From positions 113,167,977-113,231,976 of the forward strand of contig CM043949.1 of NCBI GenBank assembly GCA_014529385.2: a DNA stretch of 64,000 nt, read 5' to 3'. This document shows, in pieces, positions 43,319 through 54,760 of this stretch (position 1 is its first letter; each line of letters begins with the position of its first letter). Source of the stretch: Adiantum capillus-veneris (lineage: Eukaryota; Streptophyta; Polypodiopsida; Polypodiales; Pteridaceae). A model generated the notes under the pieces. That model searched no databases, was not told where the DNA came from, and worked only from the letters and a program-made list of their open reading frames with translations. The position numbers were made by a program, and so were the translations under genes.

Positions 43319-45360
43319 ATGTCTCCCTTCTTTACCATTGAAGATGTATGCCGCGCGCTTGAGAAACTTGCTACTCGCAAGGCAGGTGACCTTCAAGGTG
43401 TCAAGGCTGAAATGATTAAATGGACAAGCAAGAAAACACGATATTGGATATGCGATATGTTTAACCTTGCACTTCAGTATGGCATGCCTCATGATTGGAG
43501 TGAAAATTGGATCAAACCTTTGCACAAAGGAGGAGATGTAAACAATGTGAACAACTATCGCACTATAATGGTTGGTTCTTTGATGGCAAAGTTATTTGGA
43601 TGTATCATGGAGATGAAGATAAGTGAATGGGCTGAAAAGAATGGCAAACGTGCGCTTGGCCAAGCAGGTTTTCGAAAGCATCATAGCACTATTGATCACC
43701 TTGTCACTCTTCGAGTTCTTATGGAAGCGTCTCGATTGAAAGGAAAAAAGTTGTATTGTTGCTTTGTGGATTTCAAGAAAGCTTTTGACATGGTATCGCG
43801 AGGAAATCTTTGGAGACGTATGCAAAGCCTTCAAGTGCCGAGAGAATTTATGCATGCAGTCTTTCGCATCTACCAAAAAGTGATATGTCGATTACGTATG
43901 GGAGATGGAATTTCAGAATTTTTTGCAAGCACTATTGGTGTCAAACAAGGATGCCCACTTTCCCCAACCCTCTTTGGGCTACTCATTGATGAATTGGAAT
44001 ACATGGTTCTTGATTTTATGCAGCAAGAAGGCATAGAAGAGGTTAAGATTGGAAATGCGGTGATCATGCTTTTGCTTTATGCAGATGATGTAGTGCTCTT
44101 GGCACATACCTTAGAAGATGCACAAAAGCTTATGAGTGTCTTGGAACGCTTTTGCCTACATAGCGGGCTGATCGTGAATGGATCCAAAACCAAGGTTATG
44201 CTTGTAAAGACCCTCAATGACGAAAATCCATGCATTGTATACAACAATGAGAAACTTGAAGTGGTAGATCACTTCAAGTACCTTGGCCTTGAGGTTCCAT
44301 CCAATCATAAATGGAAGGATTGTGCAATGCGTCGCTTGGAAGCCGGAAAGAGAGCTTATTATGCATTTGAGAACATGTGCAATGCAGGAGAGATCAAGTG
44401 TTGGGCTCTCAAAAAGTACCTCTTTGACACATTGGTGACACCGGTGCTTCTTTATGGAGTGGAGGTGTGGGGTGGAAGCATCGGGAAGTCTACTTGGAAA
44501 GAGTTTGAGAATGTCCAAAAGCGTTTTCTCACCAACTTTCTCCAAGTCAAGACACAAACACCCTACATGCTCTTACTTCTTGAGTCCGGATCGCTTCCCA
44601 TTGAGGTCTTGGGCATGGAAAGGGTTGTGGAGTACATGCGTAAGACACAACGTAGCCCTTTGCATCGACTTCCTAGAATCGCATATGAAGCAAGTCAAAA
44701 GGTTCAAAAGACATGCAAGAGCAAAATACTAAGTTCGGGGTGGATGCTTGATATCAAGAAATGGTTTGGAAGATGGGATGCATGTCACTTGGTCAAGGAT
44801 GCGTCGATCGACTCCCAAGTTAATGAGGCCTTCTTACAACGCCAATGTATCATGGCTTGGGAGAAATCCGGAGGTTCTCGCTTCAGCCATTACACCACAC
44901 ACGTTGCCCCAAACTACAAATCTCTCTTCTTCTCGGAACGAGGTAACCGAACCCATTCCTACATCCTTGAGCCCATCCCGTTGAGTGCGATCCGCACCAT
45001 TGCCTCCATTCGTCTTAGCTCCCATTCTCTACGCTGCGAGACAGGACGTTGGGGCACTGGCGAGGAGTGTCATCGACTTTGCACCTTATGCCCTCGTCAA
45101 GTGCGAGAGAGTGAGTACCACACACTACTTGAGTGCTCAGCTTTTGACCACATTAGGTCCTCTTTTCCCCATATATTCAGCCATGAGCTCTCCCTACATA
45201 CCTTCCTCTCCCAACCACGATGTGGACTCTCTATTGCGACGCTCATTTCAGCCATTTTTGAGCATCGAGAGTCACTTATGAACTCCACTCACACCACGTG
45301 ACATGTTCATTTGGTCCCATAGGTCATATTTGACCTCCCAGGACGATAATAGAACTATCT
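43311..45360 (+). mobile_element. LINE family A, copy 1, 5' truncated
   Basis: Similarity to the copies at 52551-57347 and 59926-62985 begins at 43311, at the start of the RT domain, and runs to the shared 3' tail. The tail has stem-loop AGGTCATATTTGACCT at 45321-45336, then GGACGATAATA, then (ATCT)n and (CT)n. Both ends are bordered by (CT)n on the same strand. Confidence 0.85.
43319..45301 (+). CDS. LINE A copy 1 reverse transcriptase, open 660-codon frame
   Basis: Uninterrupted frame with RT fingers (WIKPLHKGGDVNNVNNYRTI; QAGFRKHHSTIDHL), palm motifs (DFKKAFDMVSR; GVKQGCPLSPTLFGLLIDEL) and the catalytic YADD at residues 254-257 (44078-44089). The thumb follows with YLGLEVPSNHKW. Near the C-terminus a CCHC-like finger, CTLCPRQVRESEYHTLLEC, precedes the end. 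No endonuclease or ORF1 is present, so it cannot be autonomous. The first ATG is simply the first in frame after the truncation point and may not be used. This is the only complete RT frame in the window. Confidence 0.85.
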   Translation: MSPFFTIEDVCRALEKLATRKAGDLQGVKAEMIKWTSKKTRYWICDMFNLALQYGMPHDWSENWIKPLHKGGDVNNVNNYRTIMVGSLMAKLFGCIMEMKISEWAEKNGKRALGQAGFRKHHSTIDHLVTLRVLMEASRLKGKKLYCCFVDFKKAFDMVSRGNLWRRMQSLQVPREFMHAVFRIYQKVICRLRMGDGISEFFASTIGVKQGCPLSPTLFGLLIDELEYMVLDFMQQEGIEEVKIGNAVIMLLLYADDVVLLAHTLEDAQKLMSVLERFCLHSGLIVNGSKTKVMLVKTLNDENPCIVYNNEKLEVVDHFKYLGLEVPSNHKWKDCAMRRLEAGKRAYYAFENMCNAGEIKCWALKKYLFDTLVTPVLLYGVEVWGGSIGKSTWKEFENVQKRFLTNFLQVKTQTPYMLLLLESGSLPIEVLGMERVVEYMRKTQRSPLHRLPRIAYEASQKVQKTCKSKILSSGWMLDIKKWFGRWDACHLVKDASIDSQVNEAFLQRQCIMAWEKSGGSRFSHYTTHVAPNYKSLFFSERGNRTHSYILEPIPLSAIRTIASIRLSSHSLRCETGRWGTGEECHRLCTLCPRQVRESEYHTLLECSAFDHIRSSFPHIFSHELSLHTFLSQPRCGLSIATLISAIFEHRESLMNSTHTT

Positions 45361-45372
45361 ATCTATCTATCT

Positions 45373-45416
<44 letters not shown>

Positions 45417-45426
45417 TACACACACA
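45351..45426. repeat. (CTAT)n(CT)n(AC)n at LINE A copy 1 3' end
   Basis: Five CTAT-type units grade into CT and then AC repeats. The tract begins directly at the LINE 3' tail. Confidence 0.95.
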
Positions 45427-45704
45427 ATGCACATGGAGTGTTTTTAGCCAAATAGTTGTGAGCGACTCATCCTTCACATGGCTTCTAGTAAATTCAAACT
45501 TCCCATATGTCCCTGCTCATCAACCAACAACAATGTTCTAGATTTCCACTAGCTTACTTTTTTTGCGCCATTCTTTCAAAACCATGAATTGCCAATAAAC
45601 ATGCTTTTTGTGACCCTCTATTGGTTAAAGCAAAACAGGTTTTGGTTGGTACCACACTCTGGGGTCACTTTTGAAGGGCTACTAGGTTACAATGGGAGTC
45701 TCTC

Positions 45705-45783
<79 letters not shown>

Positions 45784-46119
45784 CTATCGAGTCATGGTTG
45801 GAGGTGCTCCCACCTAATCCATCAGCTCTTTTCCCTCTCTCTATCAGCCTCAACACTCAGTGGCTTAAGCAAACCCGTGTACACCCATTGCATTGAGCAC
45901 CCATTTTCTACTACCAAGCACTCCCACTAGCAAGTAGTGTCTATCCCCTGTTCAAATCTGCTTCACAACCAAGTTATTGCTACTAAATGTCACAACACCA
46001 CCGCTTGGCCTGTCGTACCTTTAGGTGATCACGAGTAGCTACCCTAGTCAAGGTCTTTGTTCTGGTCTTGGTGACCCACCTCATTCTATCTTTGTCTTTG
46101 TCTAGTTCTAGTGGGCAGA

Positions 46120-46121
<2 letters not shown>
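45427..46121. other. Non-genic, contains (CT)n(AC)n at 45698-45781
   Basis: No coding signal. The 84-bp compound microsatellite at 45698-45781 is the only clear structure. Confidence 0.6.

Positions 46122-46206
<85 letters not shown>
46122..46206. repeat. (CT)n microsatellite, 85 bp pure
   Basis: Uninterrupted CT dinucleotides. Confidence 0.95.
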
Positions 46207-46209
<3 letters not shown>

Positions 46210-46329
46210 AGATGGTGACACACACACACATAGTGCACACGCATATGCATAAACACACATGCAAGTTGTTAGGCGTACAATTTTGGGTTCTATAGTTTTC
46301 ACGTTGTTGAAAAAGGGTAGATTTGCACA

Positions 46330-46414
46330 ATCTCTCTCTCTCTCTGTCCCCCTCTATCTTTCTCTCTCTCTCTCTCTCCCTCTCTCTGTCTCTCTCTCTC
46401 TCTCCCTCTCTCTG

Positions 46415-46446
<32 letters not shown>

Positions 46447-46499
46447 GTCCCCCTCTATCTTTCTCTCTCTCTCTCTCTGTCTCTCTCTCTCTCTCTCTC

Positions 46500-46533
<34 letters not shown>

Positions 46534-46540
46534 TACACAG
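46330..46540. repeat. Interrupted (CT)n with higher-order repeats, then (AC)n
   Basis: CT tracts are broken by GTCCCCCTCTATCTTT blocks that occur twice (about 46347 and 46446), so an interrupted segment of about 100 bp was duplicated. An AC tract ends it. Confidence 0.85.
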
Positions 46541-47475
46541 AGGTTAACCCGATGTCAGGTGTACGATTTTGACTATTTCAAGGCATTGGGAAAGAATGGA
46601 CTTGCATTGAATCTGGAGTACTTCATGTAATTTTTGAACTCATGTACAACTAGCAGGGACTCAACAACTCAATTTTGGCATTGATCCAACATGTTGTGCA
46701 TATCAACCAGAAGGCAGCACCTGGAGACCCTCTCCTTCCTCTAATTTTTAAAGCTCCACTATAAAGAGTATAAAAATAGACATTGAATAATAGCAAAAAA
46801 ATATTGCGTACGCAAGTGCTCAAGAAAAACCTAGGTTTACTGTAATTCCACCTGCAAATTTCCTTGACTTTATCTAATGTACTTTGGAGGCTCTTGCCAC
46901 GTGACATTAGGAAAGGACTTGGAGGGGATGAGGATTAAAGACTAAGACAAAGAAAGAAAGAGAGTAGATTGGGCGCAAAGAAAAGGCTGTGTGTGTGTGT
47001 GTGTGCGTGTGTGTCCATCAATAGGATGGGCCAAAAACTCGTAAGATTTATTCTGAACGTTAGGACACCCATAACAATTGGAGGAAAAACCTAGGTTTAG
47101 TATAATCCCACCTACAATTTTAGAGGTTTTCCTCTATTTTTTTTAAAAAAAATTCTTTTTACCGGCGCTCACTTATCACTTGTCAAAGTGAGTCATACTA
47201 TGTCAGAAACATAAAAAATACAACATTACCATGCTTCAAAAAATCCATGGATGGAAAAAGGCTAGCAACTTAACATCACAACTTTAAATTTTAAATTCAA
47301 GGTGAGAATATCTCCACAATTTAAAAAACCTAAATTAAAGTTTAGAGAATCTAAGAGAAGTTTAGTGCAAAAGCCTTAAATATAGTAAATTTGCCTCTAA
47401 TTTTTTTGGTAAGAACATAGTGTAGTTGAATGATTGAAAAGCCACACACAATATCTTGCAATCAATAACGTTGCA

Positions 47476-47479
<4 letters not shown>
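46541..47479. other. AT-rich, diverged duplicate of a block with AACCTAGGTT
   Basis: AAAAACCTAGGTTTA followed by a TAAT-CCACCT-CAA core occurs at about 46826-46865 and again at 47085-47120. Part of it is the 10-bp palindrome AACCTAGGTT. A (GT)n tract lies at 46987-47015. No gene is seen. Confidence 0.45.
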
Positions 47480-47517
<38 letters not shown>

Positions 47518-47523
47518 CACACA
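47480..47523. repeat. (CT)n(AC)n microsatellite
   Basis: Compound dinucleotide tract. Confidence 0.95.
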
Positions 47524-47647
47524 GATACAAAAAATCATTGGACTCTCATAGTTGAATTGTTGAGCTTGCTGCACTTCAGTAATGCAATGCAAATGTGGAA
47601 GGCCTTATTGCAACACTCCAACACCTCAGTGAATGGCACGTCAACTC

Positions 47648-47682
47648 TTTCTCTCTCACACACACACACATAAGGCAAAGAA

Positions 47683-47752
<70 letters not shown>
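47648..47752. repeat. (CT)n(AC)n microsatellites
   Basis: Two neighbouring compound tracts; the second has about 45 bp of pure AC. Confidence 0.95.
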
Positions 47753-47755
<3 letters not shown>

Positions 47756-50343
47756 AAACACGGATGCGTGCAACTATTGAGCTTTGAGCACTAAGAGTGG
47801 AGATCATTTACAGCATGGAAGGTTCATGAAATCCTACCAAGGAAGGTTCATTAGGGCATGGTCACACAAAGATTAGTTGTTTATAAGACTCGACAACTTA
47901 ATTAAGGCAAGCACGACATTTCAAAACTTCACGGGGAGGAGTAAGTAGTGAGGGAGAGTGAGCCACAAACAAGAAGGGGAGAGAGAGAGAGAGAGAGGAC
48001 TGACCGGCAAGAAACTAGCATAGTTTAAAAACTATGCTGTTTTAGGCATAGTAAGCTGGTGAAAAGCTACGCGCTATCAAAAATTGCCAAATGTAGCAAG
48101 CAATTAAGCCTCACATGACCATAGCCTTAGATGACACATGGAGGGAAGTTCTTCATGGCGGCCTTTAAAATGCAAAGTAAACCCACCCTTCAAATGTCAT
48201 AAGAAATCAAAAGTAGTTAGTGGTCACCCTTGAGGGCTGAAGTGAAATTCTATGGCCTTTCCAAGAGCTAAAAATATTAGAAATATAGACAAAGTACTAA
48301 GTTTTTGGCTTTCTAAAAGAAGCCTTAGTGTTGAGTTGGGTTAAGCCATACTTTCATTGTTTTCAGTGCCACGATGGAGAATTATCTTAAATGTTATTTC
48401 TATTTTAAAATATTAAATGAATCTTTCTATTTCACCTTCATTTCACATCCTTACAGTGCTTGACTTCACTTGCATTCTATTCTTTTAGAATGCTAAAGTG
48501 AAGCTTCACCTTGCATTGTTCTAGGAAACTCTATACATATACATACATACATACATTTATTTATTTTACACTACACATACATACACACACACATATATAT
48601 ATATACTAAATGAGCAAACCATGGTAAAGGGAAGAAAACATGGTGAAACATGTGAGAACTTAGTTCAAAAATCTTGCAAATTCAAAAATCGACTATTATT
48701 TTCGGTTTGCTTCTTTGCAAGGAGGAAACTCAGTCCCTTAATAAAAGACATATTCTTGAACAATGCTTTACCTTATATGCATCTAGTTAAACTTAACCTA
48801 ATGATTTTATCATTTTCTTGTTATCTTAGAAAGCCACCGTGATCCTTTCACTTGTTTACTTTACATTTCTAGGACTCAAGAAGTCTTCTTAAGGTTCCTT
48901 TCAAATGCAGCATAGTGGGAGACGTGGATCTCTTCTCCGTGCTCAAAAATTTTAAGCTCCATCATATATAGTATAGATATAGATTATCATACTTTTTTCT
49001 TATACAAAGTTTATCGTTTTTAGAAAAAAAATGCACTGATGAGCTTGATTTGAATTAATAACAAAATGTTATAAACAGGCCTAGCATATCCTTTGCATAG
49101 GGGTCTTCAAAAGTCCTTGATGATGCTCAAACTACTCTCTAATGCGAAGCTTTACACATCTAATTTCTTCTATTTATGAGCTACCACCAGTAAGATTTTA
49201 GAACCTAGTTTGTGTCAGCTTTGCACTTCTTCTAAAAGAGCATCTCATTTCTCTACTACCAAACTGCTCTCAATACCATCGTTTGTACTATATGAATGTT
49301 ATGAGGAGACCCTCATTTATCTTATATAATTAGAAATTTTCTAGGCCTTTAATTGTCACTAAAGTTTATAATCTCATTTCAAAAGTCTATACAAATAGTG
49401 CCTCTTGAGAAGTAGAAAGTGGAAGCTAATCTTCAAGTATAATTTTTAATGCAGGGTTTGAAAATAATATCAAATTGATTGCAACAAAAAAAAGATCTAA
49501 ATTCTTGAAGCATAGTTTGATATCAATTTATTTATAGAAAGCATAAAGTTAATATTTTCTCTTTATTTCTCGATAAAACTTGATATATTGATCGATCAAA
49601 TTTTTTGAAGCTGTCAAGGAGAACTTAAATTAGATACTTTTCATGAATCATAACTATATCATTTTGAGGAGTGTATTTGAATTATTAAAACATGTGCATT
49701 CATTGAAATGGATTTATAATCATGAGATTAAAATAATCATTTCATAATTTTATGCATTGCTGATTTTGTTATTTGTTATGAGTGTGATAATGTACTAATT
49801 TTTATTTTTTTTTGCAAAACTCACAAATGCCACTGGATTATACTGACAAACGTAAAAAATATAATGTTAACACTAGTGTGGAAAACAAAGTCTCAAAGCA
49901 TTTGTATGCAACTTATTTAAGTAGTCTTTAAATACTCTATTGGTTGATATTTTATAATCCTAAAAAAAGAAATATAGGATGGGTCCACTTAAATAACAGG
50001 GTGAAAAATCACATGGGTATTCTAAAATAAAAGAAAAAAACATAAACACATTAAAATTAAATTAAATTAAAATAAAAATAACAAAATAAAGAGACCCCAT
50101 TACAAACTAAAAAGTAGATACTCTTTTGCAAGAGTTTGAATATGGAATTTTTCAAAAAAATTGTTCAAGTTTAAACTTCAATAAGTGTAATTCTTAGAGT
50201 CATGGTCCACCCAATTCCCCTTAAAAACATCTATTACTTAGTTTCTTTCTACCTGCATAGAGGTAGCTACAAATTTTGTGACACATCATTTTTTTACAAA
50301 ATTTTCATCAAGAATTTAATTCACATCGTATTGACTATTGTTC

Positions 50344-50344
<1 letters not shown>
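47753..50344. other. AT-rich DNA, no gene seen
   Basis: Mostly short frames without domains. It contains (GA)n at 47979-47998 and a CATA/TATA-rich stretch at 48535-48606. The part from 49977 resembles 58755 onward (shared GTCCACTTAAATAA and TAGGTAGCT-type words), so it is a diverged dispersed repeat. Confidence 0.45.

Positions 50345-50402
<58 letters not shown>
50345..50402. repeat. (GT)n(GA)n microsatellite
   Basis: About 34 bp GT followed by 24 bp GA. Confidence 0.95.
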
Positions 50403-50701
50403 CCCCTTCAAAGGCCAAGTTTTTTTAATTCCACCCACATCATCAAAAAATATTGGCAGGTTTTGTGAATATTTTCACTTGTTTTTAAGAGGGATATAAA
50501 TGTTTAGATTAAAGAAAAAGGAAGTACAACTCAGGCATTGCTTTACTTTTTGGGGCTAACAAAAATTTCCAAAAACCTGATATAGCTACATGAAAGGTTC
50601 TATTGGTGGTTTAAGAATGCTGCCAGCTGTCAAAACCTTCCAAGAAAAAATCCTTAAAATTTGAAAGGATTCAAAGAACTCCATTATTTTTTCCACTATG
50701 T

Positions 50702-50876
50702 AAGAGTGCTATATGTTCTTACCAACGGGAGCTAGCTCAATTGGTTGAGCACTTGGACTCTGATGCCAAGGTGATGGGTCCAAGTATGGTCGAGTGACCA
50801 AGTGATGCTCAAAGGCACATCTTTGATCACGCCATTGGAATGTGGGTAGTGCTACAAAAAAGAGTGCTATATGTTC
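50702..50876 (+). mobile_element. tRNA-derived SINE with 17-bp target duplication
   Basis: The identical 17-mer AAGAGTGCTATATGTTC stands at 50702-50718 and 50860-50876. The 141-bp body between them starts with a tRNA-like segment. It has a good pol III A box (TAGCTCAATTGGTTGAGC, about 50733-50750), an anticodon-like stem-loop around CTTGGACTCTGATGCCAAG and a weaker B-box-like GGGTCCAAGTATGG. It ends GTAGTGCTACAAAA, a short A tail preceded by a small hairpin. The tRNA-like part is too degenerate to be a gene. The target duplication is perfect, so the insertion is fairly recent. Confidence 0.75.
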
Positions 50877-52307
50877 CTAATGTTTTGGGAAGTTCAAGAA
50901 TTCTTGTCAATGCCAAGCTTTTCAATCAAGCTCCCTCTCGGGGGAGGCACTGGACAATTGCATAGAACTTCTACAATGCTACTAATCAAGAGCATCTCCA
51001 CTCATAATTGTGAGTGTGGAAAAAAGTGTTCTATATGTTGTTGTATTCTTTCCTCTTTTAAAGCATATACAAGGCATCTCTATTACTTCTTTATGGAGCT
51101 TGGTAAAAATGGTACCTCAAAGCATCCAAGTGTCAACTTAAAGGTGACTCCACTTTTTTTCATTTTAAGGGTCATAAAAAAACTCTTCTTTTCTTTTGAC
51201 ATTCAAACAAATTTTAACCTCACTATTTGTTGACCATTTCTCCTCTATGTAGATGTGTGTGCATTCATGTGTGGGGGACTAGGGAAAAAGGGGAAATGCA
51301 TTTCCCACATCCATAATCCATCATCAAAGGTAGTGGTGAGGTCCAAACCTATCGATAGGTCGGTTTGAAACTGCTAGTTTATAATTATGTGTGTATATTG
51401 ACAATATCATTTTTTGTTAAAACAATACAATTGTAGCACTGATTAAGACCTACTTCCGATAAATATCTCTCTCCCCCCCGGCCCCCCCACCTTCTACAGG
51501 CCATCGTGACTCCTCACCTTGTTTAAAAATTGATGTATTATGCTATTGGTAGAAGGAGTTAGTGGCCATTTATTTGATGGAAAGGGAAGTATTCATAGCT
51601 TTGCAACTTACTTTCAATATTGATGTAAGGAGGATTGGTCCCTTTGCTAGACTCATTTGGTGAGTTTAATGAAGCTAATCTGTCTTCTGATTGACATAAT
51701 GCATCTTATTTAACAATGTGAACGGGATTATAGATAAATTTGAGAAGCTGGGTAAGTTGAGGAGTGATATTGTATGTTGTTCTTAGGTAGTTTGTTAGGG
51801 GAGTCCTCTAACAATATCAAAGGTATAGAGTTGGTAGCTAGAGCACAGATGAGCAAAGCTTGATACATAGATCTTGGTTTTGTTATCATTTCACCTTTGA
51901 AACAAGGTCAAGAAATGGTTTGTGTAGAGCTCTTTTTTTTTTTTCTAGTGCTCACAATAGTGAGTGTATATATATTAGGAAAACAAAAAGGCTACAATGA
52001 AAACCACGCTCCAATCAAGCCATGTCATCTTGCAACAATTGACCCATCAAATGATCTTTTTTTGCTACCCACGTGTAGTAGATTGGTTGTGTGAGAGAGA
52101 GAATAACAGGAGAAAATTGGATTAAGATTTCAATTCCCTAATTAGGTCTCCCCAATCTCGAAAAAATAATTTCTTTTCAAAACATCTTTAAGTGCGTAAG
52201 TGAAGGGGTAGGGAAAGGATGTGCAGTGTACTTTCCCCATAAAACGGGCGATCGCATGGTGACCGACGGAAATAGATCAATTAACTTTCAAAGGAACTTT
52301 TCTTCTC

Positions 52308-52310
<3 letters not shown>
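50877..52310. other. Non-genic, AT-rich
   Basis: No domain is recognised in the short frames. ATAATTGTGAGTGTGGAAAAAA near 51001-51025 resembles the 3' end of LINE family B (42718-42746) and may be a very short 5'-truncated copy. Confidence 0.4.
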
Positions 52311-52358
<48 letters not shown>

Positions 52359-52366
52359 CTCATTCT

Positions 52367-52442
<76 letters not shown>

Positions 52443-52486
52443 CGTTTTTGTGGGTGTGTGTCATTCTAATAATTGCTTTCTTTTGC

Positions 52487-52550
<64 letters not shown>
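52311..52550. repeat. Two (CT)n(AC)n tracts bordering LINE A copy 2 at its 5' end
   Basis: CT/AC tracts at 52311-52441 and 52489-52550, separated by 47 bp of unique DNA. The LINE 5' UTR starts right after the second. Confidence 0.95.
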
Positions 52551-52779
52551 AAACGCAGCCGTTTTTTGACCTAGTAGACATCAGTTTACTCTTTTGATCA
52601 TAACTTCTTCATCCGAACTCCGATTTGGGTGATCTATAGACTCAATCGAAGAGCACAAATCCCTCTATGCATTGATGTAAAGATAGAAATTTTCAGAGTT
52701 ATGGAATGTGTTTCTGTAATAGCATTTCCAAAGTGAACATGTTCAAGAAAGTTGACTCTCATCTCTTATTTTACATACA

Positions 52780-53730
52780 ATGTCTTCCGGCACTCGCAAG
52801 GGTTCTTCTTCTTCAACAAGGTCCACAACCATTGTGAAAAATGATCCAAGATCTCCTAAGTGTGGAGATAGCAACACAACCACCCAACCAACGACATCGG
52901 AAACCATGATCATGGCATACTTGGTATCATTGCAAGAGACCGTAAACAAACAAGACAAAGACTTACGAGCACTTGCAATGGAGAATGGAACGCTAAGGGT
53001 ACTTGTGGTGGAGAATGAGAATCTCAAGAGGTCACTTGAGATGCAAATAACACGTTTGATGCGACTTGAAGAGGAAGCCAAAGAATGTAAATGCTCTCTT
53101 GTGGACTTGAATGCTTTGAAGGAGCGGATGAGCAAAGTAGAGCATGACCATGTATTGAAAGAGAAGAAATTTGACACCATGAGCCGCGATGTATGTGACA
53201 TGAAAAATGTATGCACAAACAAGTCTTGGGCTGATGTATGTGGTAGCAATGTGGTTTCTAATTCCTCATTCATGCAAGATATAGCTCAAACAAAGAATGT
53301 TGAGAATGTGGATGTGGAGGAGTTGAAAGAACGGGAGTGACATTCCAAGAACATTGTTATTCGTGGAATTCCCAAAGAGAAGCTAGAGATACCTCCTTCT
53401 CTTGCCATTGTTATTGAAGATTTCTTCAAAACCCACTTTGGCATGTCTGGAGTTATGGTCTATGGAGCACATAGAGTGGGGAAGCAAGGAGCTCCTCATT
53501 CAGGAGAACGGCCAATTGTATACACCATGCCGGATGAGACCAAGCGAAAGATTATCCTTGATAATAGGTGGATCTATTTGAGGGATACAAAATTTTTTGT
53601 ATATGAAGATCGCACTATGAAGCAACAAAATATGCATCACAAGGCATATGAGGAAAAGAATAAGAAAAACAAGGAGATCTCTCATGAAGAAAATGTGCCC
53701 AAGGAGGAGGCAAGTCCCTCGAGCAAATAG
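52780..53730 (+). pseudogene. LINE A ORF1 (coiled coil plus RNA-binding region), one stop
   Basis: The frame from ATG 52780 encodes a Ser/Thr-rich start, then a long charged heptad-like segment (residues about 45-145; LQETVNKQDKDLRALAMENG) that should form a coiled coil. After an in-frame TGA at 53338-53340 the same frame goes on with NIVIRGIPKEKLE, an RRM-like strand as in L1 ORF1 proteins, then AHRVGKQGA and ETKRKIILDNRWIYL of the C-terminal domain and a Lys/Glu-rich end. The TGA probably arose from CGA. The next stop is TAG at 53728-53730. Confidence 0.7.
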
Positions 53731-54760
53731 GGATGTGTGACCTATGAGACCAAGCTACAATTGAAAATATGCTTTTGGAATTGTAATGGATACCCATGGA
53801 ATGCGGGGGTTGGCATTGATGAACTAACAAGCAAAGCCGATGTTGTACTTCTTGTTGAAACTTGGGAGCATGATACACAAAGGATTAACGGCTTGGAGAA
53901 TTACAATATACATTCATTGATGTGGTCAAAGAATCTTAGCAACGAAGAGGACAAGGATGGGTAGCATGTATGGTTAAGAAAGGATTGGAAGATTTTGTAT
54001 CAATTGTGAAAGATGACAAGTACAAACTTTATGTATGGCTGAAAATTATGACACCAAAAAGAGCACCCATCTTTGTAGCCGGTTGCTACATTCCTCATCA
54101 TGATTCTCCCTTTTATGCTTGCATGGATAGAGATCAGCCCTTTTTTGATTTAGAAGAGGAAATTGCTTATTTCAAAGGTGAAGGTGATGTTATTGTATTT
54201 GGTGATATGAATGCTCGCACAAAAACATTGCAACATGATACTCAACAATTTGATATGCCATACATTTCAAGGGAGTTGGAGGAAGTTCACTTGTATCATC
54301 GTTCTTCAATGGATGAGAAAGAGCCGGATCACTATGGAAAGTTAATTTTACACATGTGTAATAGCACGGCACGCTCATTGCCAATGGTGTATCTTTGTGG
54401 AGTGGAACCAATGGATTTACATGTAGGAGACATAATGAAGATAGTGTGATTGACTATATGCTACTCTCCGAAGCCATCATGTATTACATAAAAGAGTTTT
54501 ATGTCTGGCCAATGGACCCCAGAATCCGACCATCGCACCTTATGTATTGACCTTTCATGTGGAGAAGCAACTAAGCATGATAATCTCAGCCAAAGGAAAG
54601 AGAAATTATCACTATGTATGGATTTCAAACGGGCGCCAATGTACATTGAAATGGTTGAGCAAAAGTTATGGATGACAAAGCTTCAATATGATGCACCATT
54701 GGAAACTAAATGGGAAGCTTTCAAGAAAGTTATTTGTTCTTGTGCCGAAAAATGATTTGC
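53731..54760 (+). pseudogene. LINE A copy 2 ORF2, endonuclease domain
   Basis: Directly after the ORF1 TAG and in the same frame comes KICFWNCNGYPWN, the first motif of apurinic-type LINE endonucleases, and VVLLVETWEHD. A 1-base change near 53960 shifts the frame. FGDMNARTK (54201-54218 for the GDMNAR core) and SDHRTLCIDL (SDH at 54525-54533) carry the later catalytic residues. Further indels near 54380 and 54450 break the frame. Confidence 0.7.

Noticed and set aside
42809-43525. Long Arg-Glu or Ser-Leu repeat proteins in frames across the CT/GA tracts
   Set aside because: They are direct translations of dinucleotide repeats, appear on both strands and have no flanking domain.
50729-50800. 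Functional tRNA gene
   Set aside because: The B box and T arm do not pair properly and the segment sits between target duplications, which fits a SINE.
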